In this document: one piece after another, positions 46,288 to 56,390 of the stretch | How positions within the stretch are numbered: position 1 is the first letter of the stretch | How the letters are laid out: the number at the start of each line of letters is the position of its first letter | Assembly: GCA_033398695.1 (NCBI GenBank) | Contig: CM065803.1 | Coordinates: 99,932,001-99,996,000 of the forward strand | Direction of reading: 5' to 3' | DNA: 64,000 nt | Source: Orobanche coerulescens | Taxonomy: Eukaryota; Streptophyta; Magnoliopsida; Lamiales; Orobanchaceae | Program-made: the position numbers and the translations under genes | Notes under the pieces: model-generated | The model's input: only the letters and a program-made list of their open reading frames with translations | The model's database searches: none | Told to the model about the DNA's origin: nothing

Positions 46288-48934
46288 TTAATCTTGTTGG
46301 TCTCTATAAGGACAAGCGCTTATCCTATGGCCAGTCTCTGCACATATACTGCATTTTTTCGGTGCCCGTCTACTGCTTGAAGCCCCATCTCCAGTGGACG
46401 GATGTCTGTTTGATGTCATGTTCTCAACTGCAGACCGACGACGAGAGTTTCGCAGTCGACCGGTCTGACGTACACGTAATGGTGGTAAAACTGACATTTG
46501 AGCAACATTAGGAGAAACACTCCAATCAGATTGGCGAACGACTGCATTGATTTGGCACGAGTAAATCTGTAAATGGGTAGATCTTTTGTAGAAATCATGC
46601 ACATACATGTGGATGTGTTGTCCGTTCCGGCTATAAAAACATATAACATATTTCAGTTAAATAAAACAATACAAGAAACAAGTTGAGCAATTAATTTCGA
46701 TTTTACTTACTGAATTGCTGCAACTGCATGAGAACACAGTATCAAATCATAGTCCCATTCACGGCACGGGCAAGTGCATTCGGCTAGATCAATATTCCGG
46801 CTCGATCTTCCATCATTCACTTTGAAGATTAAGTTATGAATGGGCATGACAGTAACGTCTTGAGCGCTCCACTTCTTTGGCCATCTTCAGTGTTGCAACC
46901 TTAGTGAGGAAATCAGTCGAAGACGAGTAACGTAGTCGTCTATCATCATACCACCTTTCGACATTCATTCTTATTGCCTCCAAGCATGAAACGATCGGTA
47001 ATTGTCGTGGAAATTTCAACTCTTTGTTCAACACCTCTGCGGCATTGGTTGTCAATGAACTATACCATCGTACGGGACAGTGACAACGGGCCCAAAACTC
47101 CTTGCCAAGTTCTTCTAGCTTACTATGCGCTGTCAGGCTTGCAGAAAGAATTCTGTTCATAGCCTTATTAAATTTTTTTCTTGTGTAAGCATATGTTGCT
47201 TTGTAAAAGCACATGGTGATGGGTTTTCCAAAAGAAACCGTTCCCTTCAAGATGTGATAGTAACACAACCCGTGTGTGACGCCGGGATAGACTTCTCGAA
47301 CTGCATTTGCAATACTTATGTGCGGGTTTGAAACAATTACCAAGTCCGGGCGCGTACCCTAGGCTTGCTTCACACGAGTTAGAAACCAGGTCCACTCCAC
47401 ATCATTCTCAATTGGACCGATCCCCCAGGCTAGCGGTATCACTTGCTCGTTCCCGTCTTTGCCGACTGCGGTGTAGATTATGCCGTGAGCTTTCCCCTTC
47501 GAGTGTGTTCCATCAACTACTATCACCAGTCTAAGACATTGATTGAATGTGGCCATACAAGCCAACAACGCCACAAAACAATGTTCGAAACGACCATCAT
47601 AAGGGCTCACACTATAGTCAACGAGCGACCCAGGATTTGTCACAGACAACATGTACAGATAGCTAGGAAGTATGTTGAATGAGTTCTTATATCCCCCAAA
47701 TATCATCTCCAAGCCTCTGTTCCGAGCACGCAGGCACACGTTGAATTTTGCATCGACGCTAAAATCACAAAGGAGAATTGTTTGTATTGTCTTTGGTTTC
47801 ATTATCTTCTTGCCATTTACCATGCTCTTGGCAAAATGAGCGGCAATCACGCGTGAACTGACCTTCCTGCCACCAATATGATCGAAATTTTGATGACATG
47901 TATGCCTCAAATCGAACCTGTAAAAGTGCCAAAAGTTTCCCATAACACTAGCACGCAAATCAAAAGGGCAGTCATTCACCTTCCAATACTTACATTTGTA
48001 TCCCACTCGTTTTCCATCTGATCGGGGAGTACAAAACTCGAAACTGTGCTCCAGATGCCACCGTCCAACGGCAAGATTCATATCATCTTTGGTGTCAAAG
48101 AGTGAGTTTGAACTGAATGGATCGTCAGACAATCTCTCAAGATCATTGGCAACAAGTGAAGAACTAGCATCTAGTGGAATAAATGGAACTAACTCATTTC
48201 ACAAATTCTCTGCTACGTCACCGCAATCTCTATCTTCAAGCAGGGGTCTGGTGTTATTCTGCATAAGCATGGCGAGTAATTTATTCACGCCGCCTTCGGT
48301 ACGCACCCATGAGACGAAATCCGCAAATGAACCAATGTTTAAATACGTCGTCTGTCTCTCATATTCCTCAGAATCTGTCTCAAGATTCCGGATCATAATC
48401 CTCATCATCAGTACTTCCTCCGTCAGAGTGGACACTTCTTTCAGCGTGCTCTGGTTCCTCATCTTGTGGTTGCGACTGTCTAAAATGGGGTGTTTGTGTG
48501 GGCTGAAACACGCCACTTCCCGAACTATATTGTGACAATGGCTCGTCGTACTGCAAAAACTGACCGTATTCATTCTGATAAATAGATCTGGAATCAAATG
48601 CCGACTGACTGTTCAAATCAAACACAGGTCTATACACATGATCAATATGCACGACATACAAAGTAAGCTCAAATGCAGCAAACCACAATTCACGTAGTTG
48701 TTCATCATTACTCAAATTATTTTTCACAACTCGCCCAACTCCCGACGTCGACAAATAAAATATTTCATATTCAATACTTAATGATTTTGACGACAATATC
48801 AAATCAATATTTTCCTTAATGCTTGAAAAACTTATCATGGACAACGAAAGGTAGAAAGTTCTTTCTTCTCCACCATTATAGACACAATCATTCCACGTCC
48901 CGTTGAATCTAACAACGAACCCCTTACATTCCAT
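46288..48934 (-). pseudogene. MuDR-type MULE transposase, decayed
   Basis: Minus strand from MECKGF at 48934. The N-terminal part (to 48380) has an acidic Ser-rich end. A MuDR DNA-binding region follows (GRWHLEHSFEF, CKYWKVNDCPF, LRHTCHQN; 48060-47880), then the MULE catalytic domain with the first Asp in VVDGTHSKGK (about 47525). After an in-frame TAG near 47358 comes VIVSNPH, where the family normally has Asp, then HGLCYYH and NAAEVLNKEL with the Glu. A shifted frame holds a SWIM zinc finger (CTCPCREWDYDLILCSH, 46790-46735) and the end carries a CCHC knuckle (CSICAETGHRISAC, about 46330). Stops, shifts and the Asp-to-Asn change make it dead. The CACTA inserted about 35 bp past its stop. Confidence 0.9.
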
Positions 48935-49454
48935 CTGCGAAATGAAAATATGTATTATAATTAGATACCGAATAATAAAAATAATTAATATACCGTTATG
49001 TAATTGTTTACTATCAGTATATTAATTTAATGTTCGGTATATTCTTTTTTTCATAATATGAGTAAAAATAGAATAAAACTCACCTATAGTAATTTCCACA
49101 TCGCAAATGCCTTTTCCATTTTAATTTCTCTTCAAAATCGAACAAAGTTGATTTTCTTTTAGAGGTTTTTAGCTCGTTATTTTGTCTCAAATAAAAACTC
49201 CCTCTGAATGTAAATGTGAATATTGATGTCAATCTCATATATATAGACAGAAGATGTGGTTTAATTATTGCAGGAACTATTTACTTTCACGTGAATTTTA
49301 ATGAGTGCATGCATGACAAAATTCACCCAGTAAAATTCAATTCACACGCCACCAACACAATTCTGAATCATGCAGTAATAAGTGCCACAAAAAACAAAGC
49401 ATGAAGTGACAATTAAAAAAATAGTAAATGATACTAAAGTAATCAAAAAATTAT

Positions 49455-49528
49455 CAGTGGGTATGGAGAGTAGATAAAAAAGAGAATGGATGTAGGGTGT
49501 ATACACTATCACCAGAATGGATATACCG
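49455..49528 (-). repeat. right terminal inverted repeat of the MULE
   Basis: Inverse of 24460-24530, about 520 bp upstream of the transposase start. Confidence 0.75.
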
Positions 49529-49659
49529 AATTTTGACTCTATTTTTATTAGTGGAACTAAATTTCTGAGAGTGAAAGTGTATTTGGCCAGATATTCAGAT
49601 AGCTGAATTGGTAAACACACATCTTAGGTTTAACCGCCTTTTTTTTTTTACTTTCTTCT

Positions 49660-49675
49660 AAGGAATAGTAATAAA
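49660..49675 (+). repeat. left target duplication of SINE-like insertion
   Basis: aaggaatagtaataaa, repeated exactly at 49874-49889. Confidence 0.85.
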
Positions 49676-49873
49676 TTCATGTTAGCCGACCCCAAATCAT
49701 TTTGGGACTAAGGCTTAGATATTGTTGTTGTTGCTTTTTTTTTTCCTACTTTTTTCCCTCTTTTTTTCCTTTTAGGTTATTTATGTAATGATCATTGACG
49801 GTTTCGAAGTTTGATTCATGTTAGCCGACCCCAAATCATTTTGGGACTAAGGCTTAAATGTTGTTGTTGTTGT
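49676..49873 (+). mobile_element. SINE-like insertion with doubled 3' module
   Basis: A 198-bp insert flanked by a perfect 16-bp duplication. It begins and ends with the same ~59-bp module, containing TTAGCCGACCCCAAATCATT, TTTGGGACTAAGGCTT and a TTG repeat tail, the signature of plant Au-type SINE 3' ends. An 80-bp T-rich spacer separates the two modules. No tRNA-like promoter head (A/B box) is evident, so this is a 5'-truncated or composite copy. Confidence 0.75.
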
Positions 49874-49889
49874 AAGGAATAGTAATAAA

Positions 49890-50808
49890 ATAAGTGTATT
49901 TAGTTCATAGTGTATATAAATATTGGAAAATAATATATTTCAAAAATTGTTATGTAACTTTAATTTTAGGTATAGCGGTTATTGATATTAAAATCATTCT
50001 GTAAAATGTTGTTTTGTCAAAAAGTTTATTTAAAGAGTTTTATTGTTAGTGTGGATAATCATTTTATTTATTGCTGAAGTTAGTCTGTAATATTATTGTT
50101 TTGACATCTGTAATGTGAATAAATATTTCTAATTTATATATGCAACTACCAGGGTTATAAATTTTTAAATACTTGTGTAACTATTAACTAAAACGTATAT
50201 AAAACAATAAGAATTATAAAGCATATATGAAACAATGAGAACTATATAATATAATAATACGAATTTAGATAATAAAGCAGCATTTCAAATAAAGAATACA
50301 GAATCTTCACATAATTTTTTTTTTAAATACTATAAGATCAGCAATTTAGCGTATATGAATTAAGCTTACGTTTGTATGATAATAGAAACGATCTTTGTTA
50401 AAATGAAGAAGATATTCCAAAAGTATCATTTAATAGTGTATATTTTTTTGGCTCAATCAAAGGAAAATTTATTATCAGATTTCCAAACAAAATTCCACAT
50501 ATAAATTACACAGGAAGCCTTCAACTAAAACATCAGTGTTGAGAAGTAAATAGTAGGATGTAACTAAATATCCAGGCAGGGAACTTTTTTGTAAAAATTT
50601 ATACAAAGCTAAACAACAAACTCAGCTTTTTATAATGTAAAGAGAATATGATAATCTTTATAGATAAGAGCAGATGGTTTAGAAGGATACAAAATTCTCT
50701 ATAAACGGGAAATGGCCGGCGGCCATTTTTACATATTCAGCATATGTGTACTGCAGTCTTATAGGAAGTTTATTTACATATTTATTAATAACATCATATT
50801 TTGTTTCC
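49890..50808. other. AT-rich noncoding flank
   Basis: No gene or element recognised. Near the right end, AATAAA-like motifs on the minus strand could serve the unit at 50809-51267. Confidence 0.5.
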
Positions 50809-51267
50809 TCAGGTATTTTTGTGGACGGCATTCTTGTGTGGAAGTATGGCAGTTGCTATTTCAGTTAACGTCGACACAGAGAAAACCTTGGCATGCTCCA
50901 TCTTGAATAAATCTGGGCCAAAAATCTTCTGAACTTCCTGCAGCCTAAGTACATCAAAACGAGTACGCTCATTATAATAAGATATTGGATCTGCTAGCAT
51001 ATCCTCAAGAATGTCTCTTTCTGTGTATACGTTAGTAGGATTTCGAATTCTCTGATACATACCTTGAAGCTCTAATGAAACCATAATTGTTGCCTGGTTA
51101 ATCATGATTGATGAATTTTCAACATGAATTAAAAAACGCCGACCACGACCTTCGCTAACCATGATGATTGGAGAGCAGTCTGTAAAAGTAGCAGTTGAAA
51201 AACCACCAATTTTAGGCTACACAACAAATAAAGAGGGAAATCCAGTTTTTATCTTTAGATCAGCCAT
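50809..51267 (-). pseudogene. unrecognised small gene-like unit with an early stop codon
   Basis: On the minus strand a TATA-like TATTTATAAAATAG (about 51343-51356) precedes AACAATGGC at 51267, an excellent plant start context. The frame gives MADLKIKTGFPSLFVV, then TAG at 51217-51219, then 135 further codons in the same frame to a stop at 50809. The downstream part (VSEGRGRRFLIHVENSS, GMYQRIRNPTNVY, RDILEDMLADP) is well-mixed protein-like sequence, without transmembrane or zinc motifs. AATAAA-like signals lie beyond it. I do not recognise the family. It could be a host gene with a nonsense mutation, a fragment of an integrated virus, or an unusual element protein. Confidence 0.4.
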
Positions 51268-51379
51268 TGTTTATTGGAGGAATTTTGTCGAACAAGTACG
51301 ATGTATGTTTTGATGGGGAATAGGATGATTGATATTTGAGGTAACTATTTTATAAATAGAATATAGGCCCTAGTAAATG

Positions 51380-53097
51380 TTGAGATAATGACATATAAGA
51401 AATAGTTGGGGATTTCTTGTAGATAAGGTAGTAATAAATGTCTATCTTTATTTTGTGTGTAAAGGTGATGAGTCGATTTTTTATCGTCTCATTCTGTTCT
51501 ATCGAGTCGCACTTTCGTTTGTTTCGAGTGTTTTTACTCTTTTTACGCATGGTATATTGGGTTTTTGTTTTGTAGGTATGCGGACGAAGATTGTGGTGAA
51601 ATATGCGCTTTTATGGCCAATATTGGAGTTTATGACGATCAAGAGCGAGAACGAAGCCTAAAACGATGAAGATTGAAGCACAACCTGTCGTATTTTCTAA
51701 TTTCCAGATTCATTACTTCGAATCAGGATGCGTTCTATATATTTTTGGATTCCTCATGAAATCAGCTTCGTAACGGTATATCATACGCTAAATTCTGATG
51801 TGTATTGAGGGAGATATGGCTTCTAGACCACGGGATGTATCACAGGACACGACCGAGTCTCTTTGTCGAGAGTTTTGCATTTTAAGGACACTTGGACACG
51901 GTCGAGTCATTGTCAGAAGTTTTGCATTTTCTAGAGCAGTTGGACATGGGCCATGTCACTTTTCGGTGCAAGTCCATTTATTTGACATTTTTACACGATT
52001 TGGAGCATTTTTCTTGGTCTTTTGGCTTTATAAAAAGGTGTTGGAGACCTTAAGATGTAATATGCTGATTTTGTAAGAGATTGTGGGAGAAAAACACAAG
52101 ATTTAGGGAGACAAACACCAAAAAAGGAGGAGAAAGAGAGATTATTTCATCATCTTCATTGTATGTTCTTGTGAGTGAAAAATACATTTGTGAGTAATTA
52201 TAATTCCTTGTATCATTTTGTTACGAGCTCTTGAAGGAAGAACATCAAATCTTTATCGGGAATTCGATTTCAGCATTTACAAGGGAAGTTTCTATCATGT
52301 TTTGTTTTATAATTTTCACTATTATTGTTGAAATAATCATGTGTAGCTAATCTTTTCATATGGGTTTTTAGATTGAACCACACACATGTTGTTGATTGTT
52401 TGTTTCAATTGATTTTCTGGTTAGAGTTTGGGATTGTTCCTCTTTATTAGTTCTTCGCATAAGAACTTTTGATTTAGATCATCAAACATATTTCATAAGT
52501 TGTTATTATTATTCAAAAACAAGGGTTTTTATCGGTCTTCGCCATCAAACGGTCCGGTAGAAGTGATTGTGAACGTTCCCGTGCTTTTTCTATGATCTTT
52601 TAGCGATTTACCTCATCAAAAGTAGTCGGCTAATCGACTGTTAGTTAGAGATTCGTCCCCATCAAAGGAGTGTCTCTTATTTTCATAAAGAACATTCGTG
52701 ATTTTTAGAATTACCGCCATCAAACGGATTTCTTTTAATCGTGAGCAATCGATAATTCCAAACCTTAATTTTTTGAGTATCGGAACTAATAATTGATTAC
52801 GTGTGTGTCGGTGATTCTAAATTCTCATATCATTCTCATAATTGTAATCTCTTAATTATCCAACCATTAATTGAGTGTTTTTAATGCTTAGTTTATTTTA
52901 ATTTTATGCGTTAGTAATTGTAATCCTATCAAACCAATGATATATTTTAATTTACTTTACTTTTGTTCATTCGACTATTTGCCGCACATTATCAAACTTT
53001 AAACTGTTTCCAATTCCTCGAGAGATCGACCTCGTATTTACTTGCCGCTTCCTACAAAAGCGATTCGTACACTTGCGAGTTTATAATTTGTTCATCA
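51380..53097 (+). repeat. 5' LTR of an Athila-like element (left edge approximate)
   Basis: Ends a few bases before the PBS at 53104. It holds repeated CACGACCGAGTC / CACGGTCGAGTC / CATGGGCCATGTC motifs (51850-51960) as in Athila LTRs, and a TATA box CTTTATAAAAAGG at 52026. The right edge (CA at 53094 or 53097) is fairly clear; the left edge is not, since no second LTR is present. Confidence 0.6.
52026..52037 (+). promoter_or_regulatory. TATA box of the Athila-like LTR
   Basis: CTTTATAAAAAG in the middle of the LTR, about 1.07 kb before the PBS. Confidence 0.55.
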
Positions 53098-53103
53098 AGA
53101 TTT

Positions 53104-53121
53104 TGGCGCCTTTGCCGGGGA
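53104..53121 (+). promoter_or_regulatory. Athila-type primer binding site
   Basis: TGGCGCCTTTGCCGGGGA, differing by one base from the TGGCGCCGTTGCCGGGGA site used by Athila/Tat-group gypsy elements. Confidence 0.88.
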
Positions 53122-53325
53122 ATTGGCGTTTAATTTTTGATTTTGTTTTAATAATAGTTGAACTATTTATTTTTCGTGTTTTTGGCCTGTTATTATTATT
53201 TATTTATTTTTTATTTATTTTCTTTGTTTTTATTATTTTCGTTTTCTTTATTCTCTAAAAATTTTGTTCTAGCTCTTAGATATTGCAGCGCTCGGTAGAA
53301 GATCGTTGGGAATCTGCTTCTACCA

Positions 53326-54388
53326 TTGATCAACAAATGCTATATAATTGGAACACACCCGAGAAGACTAACACGTTGCGACATGGACTACGAGAGGAAT
53401 TACAGTTATCGGGATTGTGGAATGAGTTATTATGATCATAATTTCAAGGAATTTGAACATGAACGAAGAAAAGTTTGTTATGCATATGGAATGAATGGGC
53501 ACAGAGCTAATGTTTGCCCATATAGCTATGACTGCGAGCAAGAACTGGAGCAATCTTATTGGGCTATGTGGCATAATGAAAAAAATGCCTGAGTGGGAGG
53601 AGAGGAGAAATAATTATGGAGGAAACGCAAGAAACGCACCACTCCCGAACACTTATCATCCTGGGCTAAGAAACTATCAAAATTTCTCGTGGAGAAACAA
53701 CAACCCGATGCCATACGACACAAGCGCTCAAGCCCAATATAACGGAGGAAATCCAGCCCAACAAACAACGCAAAGTGAACCACCTCCACAACAACGGAAC
53801 TCTCTTGAAGAGAGTATTATGGCATTCATTAAGGAAAGCAAAGAAGATCAAGCTCTGAACAATAAAAGGTTCGAATTTTTAGAAGCTTCGATGAAGAAAA
53901 TGGAGACTCAAATTGGGCAACTCGTTACCAATGTACACATACAAGAAAGGGGAAAACTACCAAGTCAGCCCGAGCAGTCTCAATCTATCACCACCCTTCG
54001 GAGCGGTAAAGTGATAAATAAGGAGGACCTAGAAAGCTTTGACATAGAAGTTCTTTTCATGGAGAAAGAAGTTCCCACTACGAACTTAGGAGCGGGTATT
54101 AATTTAATGCAGAAACCAATATACTCGCAACTAGGTTTGGGGGAGGTGATAGCCCCGATGGATTTCGTGATACCAAACATTGAAGAAACATCACCAACAA
54201 AAATCACGTCACTTATTCTTCAAGAAAAACATTTCATGGTGACAATCATAATGAAAATTGAAATGGTGACAAAAGCTCTCATAATAGAAGTCCATGGAAC
54301 CACTATCCATATCCTGACAAAGGAAAACGAGCAAAAAATAACGAGCTATGTGGATGGACCTGGCACATTTCCATTTAATCCAGGATAG
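53326..54388 (+). pseudogene. Athila-like Gag, C-terminal part, frameshifted
   Basis: 53326-53592 encodes a Tyr-rich segment with a damaged zinc knuckle (CYAYGMNGHRANVC: the second Cys is Tyr). After a shift near an A6 run at 53579 the frame 53585-54388 carries NTYHPGLRNYQNFSWRNN, METQIGQL and ITTLRSGK, a series characteristic of Athila gag. The N-terminal capsid half and all of pol are missing: the frame ends 20-30 bp before the Athila-type 3' motif at 54430. Confidence 0.82.
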
Positions 54389-55256
54389 AAGAAGCTGAAG
54401 AAGTCGAGCTAAAGACTATAAAAAAAGCGCTGCTTGGGAGGCAACCCAAGGGAGTTTTTTTTTAATTTTTATCGCTTTTATTATTATTATTGCATTAATT
54501 TTGTTTTTTTGGCGTGTGTAGGTAATCTAATAAGGAGGGTATTTATGGGAGGAAGAAGCCAAACCTATTGAAGTTGAGACCCGAGCACAAAAGCATGGTG
54601 GCCCGCGAACAAAAACCACACTTCTTAATCCGGTAGTTTTATTTTCTTTCTCTTTAATTTGCGTTTTCGCATTTTTCCTTACTTAATCTTTTTGCTTGGG
54701 GACAAGCAAATGTTTAGGTTTTGGGGGTGCAACTTCTTCGATTTTTATTTGTTTTTAGTTTGTGTGATGTTTGTTTCCTTTCTTTATTTTTTTTTCTTCT
54801 TGCGTGATGTCGTAGTTGGATTATAATAACCTTGTTAACTGTTGGGTATATGGATGGTTAATCGTGTTTGTACTTGGCTCGTAAAGTTTTATAAATATAA
54901 TTGATTGTTTGACCTTGCGTGTGAATGTTCAGTCTTAGTTACTTGATTTGATGTGTAAGGAATGAGTGTGGTAGTCCAAAAGCCGTGAGTTCTTGTGCCT
55001 AATTGAACCGTTCACCTTTAGCGGTAAAATTCTTTCATGTATGATTTCTCTTCTTATGGTTTGTATTCTTTAGAACTTGCATGATTCTGTCGGATGATGT
55101 GTTGATATTTACATACATGAGAAATGATTAGTGCTGCCCATTTTTTTGTCTTGAACCTACTTATCTAAAAATACCCACCAATTCATATCAATATCTTTTG
55201 CTAGCTCCGTTGAGCCTTTAGCCATATTTTGTTCGAAAAACCCGCATCTTATAGCT
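54389..55256 (+). other. 3' noncoding part of the Athila-like element
   Basis: Contains GCGCTGCTTGGGAGGCAACCC (54427) in two halves, GGGGACAAGCAAATGTTTAGG (54697) likewise, a GTTTTGGGGGTG purine-rich tract and CTTTTGCTAGCTCC (55196), all landmarks of the Athila region downstream of gag-pol. No 3' LTR follows; the sequence changes character at about 55256. Confidence 0.7.
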
Positions 55257-56143
55257 CCATATCCAAAAGCCAGAACTTACCCAAGTATTGGTCTACGTAA
55301 GAGCATGAGAGGGTATATTTGAAAAACGAAGGTGTGCCTTTTATAGGAGGGGGGTGCCTTATTGTCTGAGATTTTCCCGGATTTCCAGAGAAAATCCCGG
55401 ATATCCAGGGATTCAGGCTGCGATTTTCCATCCCTGGATTTTCGGGATTGCAAGGTATGGGCTCTCAATCCCTGGATCTCAGGGATTCTGTCAGGTGAGT
55501 CAGAATCTTCTTTCCCAAGAGTTCGACCTTCTTGAGCTCGGTGGTTTTAGGTCGGCTCATATTTATAAAAGATTACTTAGGTCGGGTCATTCCTATTCAA
55601 ATCCGTAGGTCGAGAGACCTTTGAGGTCGGCAAACTTTTATCAGATATCATAGGTCAGCGGGGCCTCCTAGGTCGGCGCACTTCTAACAGATGTCACAGC
55701 TAAGCGGGGGCTCCGAGGTCGGCGACCTTCTAAAGGACCTTGAGGTTGGCATCCCCTTATCTAAGAACCTAGGTCGGACTTTTATTGGTCCATATTTTAA
55801 ACCGGATTTTCAGGGAGCGTACATTCGGCGTCCTATCAACCAGTCCCCCCTACTCTAGTCGAGCTGTAAGACCGAGTAGAGTAAGATTTGTTTATAATCG
55901 GACGACCTTGACGCAATAATCCTTGAGACTCCCGTTCCCAGATAATGAGGCTCTTCGGACTTCGTGCGCTATAATAACCTGTCTTTTCCTTTCCCCGCTT
56001 CCCAAACGTTGCGTCGATGGTCAAAGCCAGGTGTCCACCTGCTATAGGTCGGATAAGGCGGTGCCAAATCCCAGCCGTTCTTTTGTAGGAGGCATCGGAC
56101 GCTCCAGATCGCCCGTTCTCTCCTTCGATCTTCGCCCCCCTCC
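55257..56143 (+). repeat. LTR-like or promoter region of the Transposase_28 element, with AGGTCGG repeats
   Basis: At 55350-55500 there are clustered CCCTGGAT/ATCCAGGG half-sites; at 55540-55800 about eight degenerate copies of a (T)AGGTCGG-centred unit with spacing of roughly 25-40 bp. No clear LTR borders or PBS were found, so element boundaries are uncertain. Confidence 0.45.
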
Positions 56144-56153
56144 TCTATAAGTA
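56144..56153 (+). promoter_or_regulatory. TATA box upstream of the Transposase_28 gene
   Basis: CTCTATAAGT about 240 bp before the start codon. A GTATGT donor (56305) and TTTTACAG acceptor (56349) between them could form a 5' UTR intron. Confidence 0.5.
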
Positions 56154-56390
56154 TGGATCCTCTACCCCCTTCTGCCATTTCCAACTTTTCTTCTTGCGAC
56201 ATACTAGTACGAGGGTAACTCCGAAGACACCTGCGACCTTGATTTCTTGCTTTTGGTGGTACTTCCTCTACTTTTCTCCGGCGATCTTCCACCCAATCCC
56301 ATGGGTATGTTCATCTAAACACCTCTTTAGTTTTTGATTTGTTTTACAGATATTTTCCTTTTCTTCTTCCTCCATTTTCTCCCTTTTATT

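Larger units (their letters stand above)
24460..49528 (-). mobile_element. Mutator-like element (MULE), split by a CACTA element
   Basis: Segments at 24471-24529 and 49455-49513 are inverted copies (58 aligned positions, 8 mismatches by eye), with weaker similarity reaching 24460 and 49528. Between them, apart from the 21.3-kb CACTA insert, are about 0.5 kb on the left and 3.3 kb on the right holding a minus-strand MuDR-type transposase gene. The reconstructed size of about 3.8 kb suits a MULE. I could not fix the outer ends to the base or find the 9-bp duplication. Confidence 0.75.

Noticed and set aside
47996..48535. 179-codon plus-strand frame
   Set aside because: Antisense to the MULE transposase DNA-binding region.
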